Shown one piece after another: positions 1-8,160 of a stretch of 31,187 nt of DNA. How positions within the stretch are numbered: position 1 is the first letter of the stretch; every line of letters begins with the position of its first letter. This DNA is from Bacteroidales bacterium UBA1216 (GTDB lineage: Bacteria; Bacteroidota; Bacteroidia; Bacteroidales; Paludibacteraceae), in the NCBI GenBank assembly GCA_002309255.1, contig DBXI01000053.1, positions 14,133 to 45,319 of the forward strand, read 5' to 3'. The translations under genes were made by a program, and so were the position numbers. Under the pieces are notes generated by a model. The model did no database searches. It worked only from the letters and a program-made list of their open reading frames with translations, and was not told the origin of the DNA.

Positions 1-1955
1 AGGCTCTTGACGGTAGCCTCATATACCTCGCCGACCTCGGGCAGAGCAACGATAGCGCGGATCTTGGCGATAGCAGCGTCCATCGACTCCTTGTTGTTCG
101 ATGCAACCTCAACCTTGCCACCCTTCTCGTCCTCGTCGATCGAGATGATAGCACCGGTCTCAGCCTGAATGCCTTGGATGATCTTACCGCCCGGGCCAAT
201 AACTGCACCGATGAGGTCTTTCGGGATATAGAAGCTGGTGATACGCGGAGCATGCGGCTTGATGTCGGCGCGCGGCTCGGGCATCGTCTCGAGGATCTTG
301 TCCAGAATGAACATACGAGCCTGATGCGCCTGTGCGAGTGCGTTCTCGAGGATCTCGTAGCTCAGACCATCCACCTTGATATCCATCTGGCAGGCCGTCA
401 GGCCGTCGCGTGTGCCGGTGGTCTTGAAGTCCATGTCGCCCAGGTGATCTTCGTCACCGAGGATATCGCTCAGGATTGCGTAGTTCGTGCCCTTGTTCTC
501 GGAGATCAGACCCATAGCAATACCGCTGACGGGTTTCTTGATAGGAACGCCTGCGTCCATGAGCGCGAGTGTGCCTGCGCATACGGTAGCCATCGAGCTC
601 GAGCCGTTTGACTCCAGGATATCCGATACAACGCGTACGCTGTAGGGGAAGTCCTCTGGGATCATGTTCTTCAGTGCGCGGCAAGCCAGATTACCGTGAC
701 CAATCTCGCGACGACCTACACCACGTTGGGGCTTAGCTTCACCGGTTGCGAAGGGCGGGAAGTTATAGTGGAGCAGGAAGCGATCCGAGCCCTGGATGAG
801 AGCCTCGTCGATCTGCTTCTCGTCGCGCTTGGTGCCGAGGGTAACGGTTGAGAGCGACTGTGTCTCCCCGCGGGTGAAGATACTCGATCCGTGAGGTCCG
901 GGCAGCGGGCTCACCTCGCACCAGATGGGGCGGATATCTGTGGTCTTACGGCCATCCAGACGCTTGCCTTCGTCGAGCACGGCGCGACGCATAGCTTCCT
1001 TCTCTACATCGTGGTAGTAACGATCCACCATAGCGGCAACCTCATCTACCTCGATGCCAAGTGCCTCAGCGCGCTGAGCCATATATTCAGCTTTCTCGGT
1101 CTTGAAGTCCTCGCAGATCTGGCTGAACATAGCCTCGCGATGGTGCTTGTCAGTGTCGGCGCTGGTAGCTTGCGCATAAGCGCGAGCATAACTATAGTCG
1201 TGTACGGCTTGTTTCAACTCATCATCGTTTACCTCGTGGCAGTACTCACGTTTCACTTCCTTGCCATAAGCCTTCATCATCTCGATCTGCGCCTGGCACT
1301 GGGGTTTGATGGCCTCGTGAGCGGCGCGGATAGCGTCGAGCATAACGGATTCGGGCACTTCCTTCATCTCACCTTCCACCATCATGATGTTGTCGAGCGT
1401 AGCGGCAACCATGAGCTCGAGGTCAGCGTTCTCGCACTGCTCGAAGGTGGGATTGATGATGAACTCACCGTTCACGCGAGCAACGCGCACCTCGGATATT
1501 GGCCCTTCGAACGGTATATCCGAGCATGCCAGCGCAGCCGAAGCAGCCAAACCGGCGATCGACTCCGGCATATCGATGCCGTCAGCCGAGTAGAGCGTAA
1601 CGTTCACGAACGTGTCAGCGTGGTAGTTAGCGGGGAAGAGGGGACGAAGAGCACGGTCGATGAGGCGTGCAATCAGAATCTCATAGTCCGAGGCTTTGCC
1701 TTCGCGGCGCGTGAAACCTCCGGGGAAACGGCCGGCAGATGCGAACTTCTCTTTGTACTCCACGGTCAGCGGCATAAAATCCGTACCGGGCATTGCATCT
1801 TTGGCGGAGCAGACGGTAGCCAGGATCATCGTGTTGCCGAGACGTGCCATCACAGCACCGTCGGCTTGCTTAGCCAGCTTACCCGTCTCAAGGGTGATCA
1901 CACGACCATCAGGCAGAGTGATCTCTTTGGTAACAATATTCATCTTTTGTGTCAT
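1..1955 (-). CDS. pnp: Polyribonucleotide nucleotidyltransferase (PNPase), C-terminus cut by window edge
   Basis: PNPase degrades RNA 3' to 5' by phosphorolysis in the cytoplasm and acts in mRNA turnover. The reverse strand reads without a stop from 1955 to the left edge, about 651 residues, so the gene is partial. Two RNase PH-like halves are visible: the first carries FGRFPGG-type and RALRPLFP motifs, and the second carries SIFTRGETQSL and the SSSMATVCAGTLALMDAG stretch. Near residues 586-591 is the KH-domain loop IGPGGK. The window ends at the first residues of the S1 domain (YEATVKS). The start is ATG at 1955 (MTQKMNIV); an in-frame ATG at 1943 is equally plausible because neither has a Shine-Dalgarno sequence. 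It is transcribed divergently from the OmpA-family gene, from a promoter at 2043-2074. Identification is very secure; only the exact start is open. Confidence 0.97.
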   Translation of the reverse strand, partial: MTQKMNIVTKEITLPDGRVITLETGKLAKQADGAVMARLGNTMILATVCSAKDAMPGTDFMPLTVEYKEKFASAGRFPGGFTRREGKASDYEILIARLIDRALRPLFPANYHADTFVNVTLYSADGIDMPESIAGLAASAALACSDIPFEGPISEVRVARVNGEFIINPTFEQCENADLELMVAATLDNIMMVEGEMKEVPESVMLDAIRAAHEAIKPQCQAQIEMMKAYGKEVKREYCHEVNDDELKQAVHDYSYARAYAQATSADTDKHHREAMFSQICEDFKTEKAEYMAQRAEALGIEVDEVAAMVDRYYHDVEKEAMRRAVLDEGKRLDGRKTTDIRPIWCEVSPLPGPHGSSIFTRGETQSLSTVTLGTKRDEKQIDEALIQGSDRFLLHYNFPPFATGEAKPQRGVGRREIGHGNLACRALKNMIPEDFPYSVRVVSDILESNGSSSMATVCAGTLALMDAGVPIKKPVSGIAMGLISENKGTNYAILSDILGDEDHLGDMDFKTTGTRDGLTACQMDIKVDGLSYEILENALAQAHQARMFILDKILETMPEPRADIKPHAPRITSFYIPKDLIGAVIGPGGKIIQGIQAETGAIISIDEDEKGGKVEVASNNKESMDAAIAKIRAIVALPEVGEVYEATVKS

Positions 1956-2042
1956 TGCGAGTGCCGTCTTGCACCCATTTTGTTTTATGCGATCACGGTA
2001 TGTGAACGCGAGTTAGTAATAATTTAGACCCTAAAAGTCGTA

Positions 2043-2074
2043 CAAAGTTAAGCAAATTTATTGAAAAAAACAAA
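2043..2074 (-). promoter_or_regulatory. Bacteroidota-type promoter for pnp
   Basis: On the minus strand TTTG (2074-2071) is followed after exactly 20 nt by TAACTTTG (2050-2043), matching the Bacteroidota -33/-7 consensus TTTG-N(19-21)-TAnnTTTG. Transcription would start near 2038, giving pnp a leader of about 83 nt. Confidence 0.75.
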
Positions 2075-2099
2075 TATTCTGCATTTTTTCGCGAATATA

Positions 2100-2131
2100 T
2101 TTGCTTTTTTGAAAATAAAGTTGTATTTTTG
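2100..2131 (+). promoter_or_regulatory. Bacteroidota-type promoter for the PorE-like gene
   Basis: TTTG (2100-2103), 20-nt spacer, TATTTTTG (2124-2131). The predicted transcription start (about 4-6 nt past the last G) falls on or beside the ATG at 2136, so the message would be leaderless or nearly so. It lies back to back with the pnp promoter, with only about 25 bp between the two -33 boxes. Confidence 0.7.
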
Positions 2132-2135
2132 CCCC

Positions 2136-4037
2136 ATGAAACGATATATTCTACTTTTGTATGTGAGCTTTCTGTTCGTGCATGTTCCTCTGTTCGGGCA
2201 GAAAGACATGCAGTCTTTCCCTGAGTTGCGCAAGTTCAGTCAGCAGGGTTGGAAGATTCAGCATGCGAGTTACAGTTTTGATAGTCTGACCATCTACTTC
2301 TCGGCTCAGGAGCCGGGCAAGAGTGGCTATGACCTGTATGTGACCGGTTTTCGAGGTGGTCAGTGGAGTGCAGCCGAGCGGATGAGCGAGGCTGTGAACA
2401 CCGATGCCGATGAGCTATGGCCGTCGATAGCCTCGGATGAGCGCCGGCTGTACTTCATCCGTCGCACGCGCGATGAGAAGCTCATCAAATCCACTCATGG
2501 CGCGCAGGGCGTGCTCGACCACCTGTACACGAGTGATTATCAGCACGGTGTGTGGCAGTCGGCGGAGCAGGCTATCATCTCCACCGATCATGATCTGTCG
2601 CCGCTGGTGCTTCCGGATAATCAGACGGTGATCTTCGCGCGCAAAGAAGCGGAGCGCAAGCGGCTGTACTATGCGTTGTACCACACGCGTTATCTGGGTC
2701 ATGGCGATTGGACACTGCCCGTCCGTCTTGACTCGGCCGAGCGTCGCTCAATCTATGGTCCCTACTTCCGGCAGCTGAGCGACACCGTGCTGCAGGTGAC
2801 TGAGGCACAGGAGGTGGAGCGCGACAAAAAGGAGTTCGATACCTTGTATCAGAGTCGTCAGGTTTCGTTGCCCAGGAGCATGCGTAGTGCCCGCTACGGG
2901 GTGCTGACCGGACGTGTGACCGATGAGAGCAACGGCCGAGCAGTGGAGGCGGATATACGCCTATATGACGCGATAACGGCTATCCAACTGGATGAAGCGC
3001 ATAGCAATGCTAACACCGGTCGCTTCCGCGTTGCGCTGCAACCCGGCCACAAGTACAACATCGATATAACGGCCGCTAACAGCAGCCACCACTATCTGGC
3101 CATCGACTGCCGCGAGGCTGACTCGCTGATTGACAGGCATGTGGATGTGCAGATCGCTCGCATGCTACGCATCCGCATCAACCCGTTCGACGCCGAGCTC
3201 TATACCGCTGAACCGCCGGAGCGGGAGGTGATACGCAATGTGAGCACCGGGCAGACCATCCGTGTGCGCACCAAACGCGAAGCGCAGGGACGTGTGTACG
3301 AGCTGCCTATCGGCGAGGAGTATGCGCTCACGCTGTACAGCCGAGGCTATCAGGACACGACGCTAATGATCAATACCCGTCGCGATGTGCGCTTCTATGC
3401 AGCCGAACTGGATGTGCCTATCCTGCCCATCAAGAAGCCGATGATCATCCGCCTGGAGGATATACTGGATAGCACGATCACCGAGGGCACGATCCGTCTG
3501 CGCAACCGCAACAAGCATGAGATTATCGAGATGCCCTACACACCGCCTACCACCACGGTTATGCTGCGGCAGGAGGATGAGTACGAACTGGTGGTGCAGA
3601 GCCCGGGACACTTCTTCTTCGACACGATCGTAAGCATACCCGATGGCTATGACCAGCAGCTCTGCAACCTGGAACTCAAACCGATACAAAAAGACATGGT
3701 TGTGCAACTGAAAAACATACAGTTCGAACCCAACTCATATATCCTGACCCGCTCCTCGTTTGCCGAGCTGGAGAAGGTGATCAAGCTGATGGAGGCTAAC
3801 CCCGAACTGCATATTGAGCTCTCGGCGCACACCGACGATATTGGCACTGATGCCTACAACGACCAGCTCTCCGCCAAGCGCGGCGAAGCAACGTTGGAAT
3901 ACTTGGTGAAGAAAGGTATCGACCGCGCGCGTCTGACCAGTGTAGGCTATGGCAAGCACCGCCCGCTTGTACCGAACGACAGCGATGAGAACAGAGCTAT
4001 CAACCGACGTGTGGAGTTCATGGTAACGGCATTCTGA
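2136..4037 (+). CDS. PorE-like envelope protein: PD40 propeller, carboxypeptidase-regulatory fold and OmpA C-terminal domain
   Basis: Predicted secreted 633-residue protein starting MKRYILLLYVSFLFV, a clear signal peptide ending near PLFGQ. Upstream in-frame codons belong to the promoter, so ATG 2136 is chosen. Residues about 60-200 contain PD40/WD40-like blades (ELWPSIASDERRLYFIRR; LSPLVLPDNQTVIFARK). Residues about 255-330 resemble a carboxypeptidase regulatory-like domain (GVLTGRVTDESNGRAVEADI). Residues about 523-633 are an OmpA_C peptidoglycan-binding domain (IELSAHTDDIGTDAYNDQLS, AKRGEATLEYL, final NRRVEFMV). This order matches PorE of the T9SS of Porphyromonas gingivalis minus its N-terminal TPR region. 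The likely role is to bind peptidoglycan and anchor an envelope complex. It forms an operon with the next gene, 26 nt downstream. The PorE link is inferred from architecture; a general OmpA-family protein is the alternative. Confidence 0.85.
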   Translation: MKRYILLLYVSFLFVHVPLFGQKDMQSFPELRKFSQQGWKIQHASYSFDSLTIYFSAQEPGKSGYDLYVTGFRGGQWSAAERMSEAVNTDADELWPSIASDERRLYFIRRTRDEKLIKSTHGAQGVLDHLYTSDYQHGVWQSAEQAIISTDHDLSPLVLPDNQTVIFARKEAERKRLYYALYHTRYLGHGDWTLPVRLDSAERRSIYGPYFRQLSDTVLQVTEAQEVERDKKEFDTLYQSRQVSLPRSMRSARYGVLTGRVTDESNGRAVEADIRLYDAITAIQLDEAHSNANTGRFRVALQPGHKYNIDITAANSSHHYLAIDCREADSLIDRHVDVQIARMLRIRINPFDAELYTAEPPEREVIRNVSTGQTIRVRTKREAQGRVYELPIGEEYALTLYSRGYQDTTLMINTRRDVRFYAAELDVPILPIKKPMIIRLEDILDSTITEGTIRLRNRNKHEIIEMPYTPPTTTVMLRQEDEYELVVQSPGHFFFDTIVSIPDGYDQQLCNLELKPIQKDMVVQLKNIQFEPNSYILTRSSFAELEKVIKLMEANPELHIELSAHTDDIGTDAYNDQLSAKRGEATLEYLVKKGIDRARLTSVGYGKHRPLVPNDSDENRAINRRVEFMVTAF

Positions 4038-4053
4038 CGAATTGAAAGGTGAA

Positions 4054-4059
4054 AGGAGG
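4054..4059 (+). promoter_or_regulatory. Strong Shine-Dalgarno (AGGAGG), unusual in this window
   Basis: AGGAGG ends 4 nt before ATG 4064. It decides the start at 4064 over the in-frame GTG at 4049. I found no comparable Shine-Dalgarno before the other genes here, as expected for Bacteroidota. Confidence 0.6.
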
Positions 4060-4063
4060 ATTT

Positions 4064-5404
4064 ATGAAACGATATATATTGATAGTATTGACCTTGCTTG
4101 CATACAATGCGGGCGTATGGGCGCAGGAGTCGGAGCGTTACAGCGATCTGATAGAGCGCACGCAGTCGCTGCCGGCATACGAAGCCATGTACAATCTGCT
4201 GGCCTTCCAGCGCAGCCACCCCGGCCATGCGCCTGTCTACTACCGCATGGGCGATGTAGCCTATACAGTACTGCCCACCAAGGATGCATTGCATCACTAT
4301 GACGAGCGCAACGAGCTGCTGTACAAGGCGCGACTGTTCTATGGCAACAGTCTGCACTTCATGGGCGGGCGGGTGCCTCATGGAGAGACCTTCCCCACCG
4401 TCACACCTGCAGGGAAACGGTTGGAGTACGAGGATATAGAGAGGTACATACGTGCACACTTGGATACCATCAGCCGTTGGCGCACTGAGACCGACACACT
4501 CCATAACCGCTTCTATCGGATGGTGGATGGCTATGAGTCCTGCCGACAGTTGTTCCTACAGTTCATGGAGAAGTACCCGTCGGAGAAATTGGCGCATCTG
4601 TGCCTGACCGATGAGGATCGCGAGCACCTGCTACAACTGGGACGACTCACCAAGCAGTTTGAGCACGACAAGCAGCTGTTCAACGAGGCGTTACAGGTGT
4701 CACCGATACCCTATTACACACCTGCGTTCCGGCAGGTGAGCATCTCCACTTACCGTCTGGATGGCGTCACGCCTACCGACTTCCTGGCCAACGATATACC
4801 TCTGTGGGATTATGCCGACTGGGCGAACAACTTCCTGGATGTGCAGAAGAACACCTACCTGGTACTGATGCGTGACCTGGTGCGTGAGTTCACGATGATC
4901 AACCACGGGTTGGAGCGTTTCCGTCAGGGGCAATCGGTGGAGTTGGAGACTGATCCGCGTCTGCCGTATCGCCTGGAGTGCTATGACTACCAGTCGCCCG
5001 TGGCTATGTTCCTCAGACTGGCGCAGACCGTGGCGTTCACCACGCTGCAGGCGCAGGACAGCCTGACCACCGCTCAGCAGATCGAGGATGGCGAGCTGTC
5101 GGCACGCATCACAGCGAACATCGAGGCGCGGCAGCGCGTGGCGGAGACCGCCACTATCCTGCAGACCTTCAAGCAGCGCGTGGATGAACTGACAGCACGG
5201 AAGTACGCGTTCTTCCTGCGCGAGACAAAGATCGGATCGGTGGAGCAGATGGTAACTGCAGCAGAGCAGGTGCTGGATTTCCAGCAGCAACTCACCCAGC
5301 AGATCGATGCCCAGCTGCAGGCTTATGCGCAGGCTTATCCCAAGCAGTTCGAGAAAGTGGATATAAGCGATGATCAAGCAGCATCGGAGGCCGCAAGCAA
5401 GTAG
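4064..5404 (+). CDS. Secreted protein of unknown function, operon partner of the PorE-like protein
   Basis: Product of 446 residues with a signal peptide (MKRYILIVLTLLAYNAGVWA, then QE). I do not recognise the family. After the signal the sequence is rich in Glu, Gln, Leu and Tyr and looks mostly helical. An early stretch (LPAYEAMYNLLAFQRSHPGH, then APVYYRMGDVAYTV) recalls a TPR-like helical pair. The C-terminal 120 residues are Gln/Glu/Ala-rich and probably coiled coil (AEQVLDFQQQLTQQIDAQLQ). It starts 26 nt after the OmpA-family stop behind an AGGAGG, so it is cotranscribed. The partner's OmpA domain suggests an envelope job, possibly supplying the helical part missing from that PorE-like protein, but this is only inferred from position. 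Confidence 0.8.
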   Translation: MKRYILIVLTLLAYNAGVWAQESERYSDLIERTQSLPAYEAMYNLLAFQRSHPGHAPVYYRMGDVAYTVLPTKDALHHYDERNELLYKARLFYGNSLHFMGGRVPHGETFPTVTPAGKRLEYEDIERYIRAHLDTISRWRTETDTLHNRFYRMVDGYESCRQLFLQFMEKYPSEKLAHLCLTDEDREHLLQLGRLTKQFEHDKQLFNEALQVSPIPYYTPAFRQVSISTYRLDGVTPTDFLANDIPLWDYADWANNFLDVQKNTYLVLMRDLVREFTMINHGLERFRQGQSVELETDPRLPYRLECYDYQSPVAMFLRLAQTVAFTTLQAQDSLTTAQQIEDGELSARITANIEARQRVAETATILQTFKQRVDELTARKYAFFLRETKIGSVEQMVTAAEQVLDFQQQLTQQIDAQLQAYAQAYPKQFEKVDISDDQAASEAASK

Positions 5405-5472
5405 GTTTTGTAGGCTTGATATGTCAAAATGCTGAAATTTGGGCGTCAAATAGTGCCTGTACAGGGCGATAA

Positions 5473-5504
5473 TTTGGATATTTGAGAAAATTGTCGTACT
5501 TTTG
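5473..5504 (+). promoter_or_regulatory. Promoter of tRNA-Phe
   Basis: TTTG (5473-5476), 20-nt spacer, TACTTTTG (5497-5504). The predicted start near 5509 leaves a 5' leader of about 30 nt before the tRNA. Confidence 0.75.
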
Positions 5505-5539
5505 CATCCGCTTTGGCAGAAACGATTTGCCGAACGCGA

Positions 5540-5612
5540 GGTGCCATAGCTCAGTTGGTAGAGCAAAGGACTGAAAATCCTTGTGTCACTGGTTCGACTC
5601 CCGTTGGCACCA
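5540..5612 (+). tRNA. tRNA-Phe (GAA)
   Basis: 73 nt. Acceptor GGTGCCA pairs with TGGCACC, followed by discriminator A. The D-arm is GCTC-AGTTGGTA-GAGC, anticodon GAA is at 5573-5575 (loop CTGAAAA), and the T-loop is GGTTCGACTCC. The 3' CCA is not encoded. It sits alone between its own promoter and terminator. Confidence 0.97.
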
Positions 5613-5613
5613 C

Positions 5614-5645
5614 AAAAAGAGACTCATGCGAGTCTCTTTTTGCAT
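5614..5645 (+). terminator. Intrinsic terminator after tRNA-Phe
   Basis: Perfect 12-bp inverted repeat AAAAAGAGACTC (5614-5625) / GAGTCTCTTTTT (5630-5641) with loop ATGC and the T-run inside the 3' arm. The symmetric A/T tails would let it work on both strands, so it may also end the minus-strand operon whose last stop is at 5759. Confidence 0.85.
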
Positions 5646-5676
5646 TTATTCACCTTCCTATTCTCATTTTCCCCTT

Positions 5677-5696
5677 CGGTCGCATATTTGCGACCG
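5677..5696. other. Perfect hairpin between tRNA-Phe terminator and CBM9-like gene
   Basis: CGGTCGCA (5677-5684), loop TATT, TGCGACCG (5689-5696): an 8-bp GC-rich stem with a 4-nt loop, downstream of the minus-strand gene ending at 5759. No T-run follows on either strand, so it is not a standard terminator; it could stabilise a 3' end. The rest of 5642-5758 shows nothing recognisable. Confidence 0.5.
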
Positions 5697-5758
5697 TTAG
5701 TAGCATCTTGTGCAACTTCATCGAGACAATTTCGAGACATCTACCTGACTTTCACCTT

Positions 5759-6328
5759 TCAATTTAACACTATTTCCCCGAAGAACTCCGGACAGTGGAA
5801 GTTAGGTTGGGGTAGGGAGATTGGTTGCCAGCTCAGGAAGTGAGGTTTCTTTGTTTTGTCGGCGCACTTGTAGAAGTTCACGCGCAGCGGCTGCGGGAAC
5901 TGAGGCTGGCTATCGCGGAAGATGAGCGATAACGGTATATGCAGCTCTACCTCCCAACTGAACTCGCCGTCGCGCTCCTCTATTATCTCGCGCGGGAAGG
6001 TGCATCGGCGCTCTATGAGCGCCATCTGCTCGGGTGGAAGCGGTTGCACATCCTCTGTGCGGCTCAAGCGCCGCGAGGCAACCATCGCACCGATGCAGTT
6101 CGATTCAAAGTTCATGTAGTGTCGATCGCCGGGCACCTGGCAGAAGAACTCTACGCAGCTGTCTTCCCATACTGCTCCCTGATCCTCGGTGGTCACTGCG
6201 CGCAACTGCGCACCCTTAACAAAGTAGTGCAGTTGCAGGAATTCGTGGTTGTTGCTGACCTCTACGCGCACCTCCGGCTTCTCGGGAAATTCTACCGGCC
6301 AATTCACTTGTTCGATTTTGTATTCCAT
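5759..6328 (-). CDS. CBM9-like carbohydrate-binding protein
   Basis: Product of 189 residues, no signal peptide. The sequence resembles the stand-alone CBM9-like (DUF1083 type) beta-sandwich proteins of Bacteroidales: an early acidic/aromatic strand (VWEDSCVEFFCQVPGD), the NFESNCIGAM strand in the middle, SWEVELHIPLSLIF in the C-terminal half and a final KPHFLSWQPISLPQPNFHCP segment. The VWEDSCVEFF and HIPLSL motifs are what I rely on. It is the last gene of a minus-strand operon, 31 nt after the sugar-kinase-like gene. A role in binding or handling sugars fits the neighbours, but the ligand is unknown, and lack of a signal peptide would place it in the cytoplasm. Confidence 0.8.
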   Translation of the reverse strand: MEYKIEQVNWPVEFPEKPEVRVEVSNNHEFLQLHYFVKGAQLRAVTTEDQGAVWEDSCVEFFCQVPGDRHYMNFESNCIGAMVASRRLSRTEDVQPLPPEQMALIERRCTFPREIIEERDGEFSWEVELHIPLSLIFRDSQPQFPQPLRVNFYKCADKTKKPHFLSWQPISLPQPNFHCPEFFGEIVLN

Positions 6329-6345
6329 TGTATTCTTTCGTTATA

Positions 6346-6361
6346 CCGTGATTTCGTGATT
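6346..6361. repeat. Octamer array in operon gap
   Basis: Two tandem 8-mers CCGTGATT and TCGTGATT fill half of the 31-nt gap and run to the stop codon of the upstream gene. The same octamer occurs in the next gap (7469-7492). Confidence 0.7.
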
Positions 6362-7436
6362 ACGACAGCTTGTTGATGATGGCGGTCATTTGATCTGCCA
6401 CCTTCTCCTGTTCTTCCAACAGGCGGAGTTGTGCGCGTGTGCGAACGAGGTTATGATTGGGGTACTGGATCTTGTAGTAGGTGTCGCCGTTCAGGTAGTC
6501 GGTGAAGAACCGCACGGTCTGCATGTAACTCAATAGGCGACAGCCGTAGGGCAACAGCTCGCGCTCGATGTCCGTGAGGAACGTAGCCTGCTTGAGGTAT
6601 CCGCGGGTGTACGCCTCGAAGATCTCAAGATCAACGTGGATGTTATCGAGGTTCGGATCATCCTCCAATCCGGTGTTGGCAGCAGTGCGCATGAAGTCGC
6701 CAAAGTCGCTGAGCACAAAGCCCGGCATCACGGTGTCCAGATCGACAATGCAGATCGGTCGTCCGGCTTCGTCGAAGAGGATGTTGTTCACCTTTGTATC
6801 GCAGTGGTTGATGTGCTTGGGCAGTTTGCCTTCGCGGAACAGGCGCTCAGCCAGGCACATCTCGTCGCGGCGGCTGTTGATGGCGTCGATGATGTCCGCG
6901 CAGGCGGCTTTGCGGCCGGCGGCATCGGCGGCAAGTGCATCGTCGAACTGCTGCAGACGGAACTCGATGTTGTGGAAGTTAGGTATCGACTCACACAGCT
7001 CGCTGAACGGTAGGTCGGCGAGCTGGCACTGGAAGCGACCGAACGCCTCGCCTGCCAGTTCGGCGGAGGCGGGGGTGACCTTCTCCTGCGAGCGCGCGTT
7101 CTCTATCAGAACGTACACGCGCCAGTAGTCGCCCTCTGGTGTGCGGTAATAGAGCTTGCCGTCGTGGGTAGGTACGAGCTCCAGCACCTTGCGCTCTATA
7201 TCCGTCTCGCCGGCGGCAACGAGCTTGCGGCGGATATGATCGGTCACTTTCAGTATGTTCTGCTGCAGTCCTTCCACGTTCTGGAAGATGTGATGGTTGA
7301 TGCGCTGCAGGAAGTAAGAGCGCTCGCCCGCATGCTTGGCGCGGATGATGAACGAGTCGTTGATGAAGCCGATCTTCAGCGGCTGAGGCTCAGCTACCTC
7401 ATTCTGGATAGCAAATTGTGCAATAATATCTTTCAT
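6360..7436 (-). CDS. Phosphotransferase of the APH fold, NahK-like sugar 1-kinase candidate
   Basis: Product of 358 residues with the aminoglycoside phosphotransferase/choline kinase fold. The N-lobe (GFINDSFIIRA, YFLQRINHHIF) resembles N-acetylhexosamine 1-kinases (NahK). The catalytic loop is H211-C-D213-T-K-V-N-N218, with the catalytic Asp and the Mg-binding Asn present. The metal-binding segment is VDLDTVMPG with D232 and D234, followed by SDFGDFMRTA. Known NahK enzymes phosphorylate GlcNAc/GalNAc at C1 in the cytoplasm. Its neighbours here are a HAD phosphatase, a CBM9-like protein and a large secreted protein, consistent with glycan use. It lies 54 nt after the HAD gene and 31 nt before the CBM9-like gene, hence an operon. 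The substrate is inferred; antibiotic phosphorylation is unlikely. Confidence 0.82.
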   Translation of the reverse strand: MKDIIAQFAIQNEVAEPQPLKIGFINDSFIIRAKHAGERSYFLQRINHHIFQNVEGLQQNILKVTDHIRRKLVAAGETDIERKVLELVPTHDGKLYYRTPEGDYWRVYVLIENARSQEKVTPASAELAGEAFGRFQCQLADLPFSELCESIPNFHNIEFRLQQFDDALAADAAGRKAACADIIDAINSRRDEMCLAERLFREGKLPKHINHCDTKVNNILFDEAGRPICIVDLDTVMPGFVLSDFGDFMRTAANTGLEDDPNLDNIHVDLEIFEAYTRGYLKQATFLTDIERELLPYGCRLLSYMQTVRFFTDYLNGDTYYKIQYPNHNLVRTRAQLRLLEEQEKVADQMTAIINKLS

Positions 7437-7468
7437 GATGGTTATGATTTTTTCGTGATGACGTTATT

Positions 7469-7492
7469 TCGTGATCTCGTGATCTCGTGATT
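7469..7492. repeat. Octamer array TCGTGATY x3 in operon gap
   Basis: TCGTGATC (7469-7476), TCGTGATC (7477-7484), TCGTGATT (7485-7492), overlapping the stop codon of the HAD gene. This is the same unit as in the following gap (6346-6361), and both arrays are followed by the same ACGA. Confidence 0.8.
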
Positions 7493-8123
7493 ACGATAGT
7501 ATCTCCTTCAGCTCATCTACTGACTCGCAGGTCTTCCATCCGGCGAACTTCTCCCCTGCAGCGCGGTTCTTGGCCAAGTCATCGACGTAGATCGTGTGGG
7601 CTGAGTCTATCTGAGCCTCGCGAACCACGTAATCGAAGATCTCCTGATTAGGCTTAGCTATATGCAGATGGTGGGAGGCGAAGATGCGGTCGAAGTAACG
7701 GTCGAGGTGGAACTGCTTAAAGATCGGATCCCAGTGCAGCTCGTTGGAGTTCGACAGTAGGATAGTGCGGTAGCCGGCTTGTCGGAGCGAGGCGATGTAG
7801 TCGAGTTTCTCTTGCGGAAGCTCGCCCAGCATGCTCAGCCAGGCGGCACGCACATCGTCAACGGTCGCACCCGGGTAGCAGTACTCAACCAGCGTGTTGA
7901 GGAACTGATCGGTCGTTATGTTGCCGTACTCATAATCGTGCATCAGCTGTTGCGTGGCGGCGCTGACGGCAACTACCCCTTCGCCCTCATCGTCGATGCC
8001 CAGCACGGTGCGGACGTTCTCCTCGCCCATCAAGCGCTTGAAGTTACTTACGCAGCGAGGCACGTTCAGTCCAATCAGAACCCCGCCTAAATCAAATACT
8101 ACAGTATTAAAATGTTTTGTCAT
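7491..8123 (-). CDS. HAD-superfamily hydrolase (IA, YihX-like phosphatase)
   Basis: Product of 210 residues, the usual length for a small HAD phosphatase. Motif I is VVFDLGGVL with nucleophile D11; the usual second Asp is Gly, as is normal for the FDLGGV subgroup. Motif II is LLSNSN with S124, motif III is AKPNQEIF with K157, and motif IV is YVDDLAKN with D181/D182. The helical cap lies between about residues 17 and 100. Members dephosphorylate sugar phosphates or related metabolites in the cytoplasm. The gene is separated from the upstream secreted-protein gene by only 24 nt, all of it heptamer repeat, and from the kinase by 54 nt. A kinase plus a phosphatase suggests sugar-phosphate turnover, but the substrate is unknown. 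Confidence 0.92.
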   Translation of the reverse strand: MTKHFNTVVFDLGGVLIGLNVPRCVSNFKRLMGEENVRTVLGIDDEGEGVVAVSAATQQLMHDYEYGNITTDQFLNTLVEYCYPGATVDDVRAAWLSMLGELPQEKLDYIASLRQAGYRTILLSNSNELHWDPIFKQFHLDRYFDRIFASHHLHIAKPNQEIFDYVVREAQIDSAHTIYVDDLAKNRAAGEKFAGWKTCESVDELKEILS

Positions 8124-8125
8124 TT

Positions 8126-8160
8126 GTCAATTATCAATTATCAATTGTCAATTAATTATT
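8126..8160. repeat. Heptamer array RTCAATT
   Basis: GTCAATT (8126-8132), ATCAATT (8133-8139), ATCAATT (8140-8146), GTCAATT (8147-8153), then the degenerate AATTATT (8154-8160). It fills the whole 24-nt gap between two operon genes and supplies the TGA stop and last codons of the upstream gene. Confidence 0.85.

Noticed and set aside
891..2027. Long plus-strand open frame of 378 codons opposite pnp
   Set aside because: It is antisense to a clear PNPase, its translation is rich in His, Arg and Leu without any family motif, and it shares the GC-skewed codon shadow of pnp.
3947..5566. Long minus-strand frames opposite the OmpA-family operon (185 and 288 codons)
   Set aside because: Both oppose well-supported secreted proteins with signal peptides and show no motif of their own.
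6360..7436. Reading the APH-fold kinase as an aminoglycoside resistance gene
   Set aside because: The sequence around the catalytic loop and N-lobe resembles sugar kinases of the NahK type, and the operon context is glycan-related.
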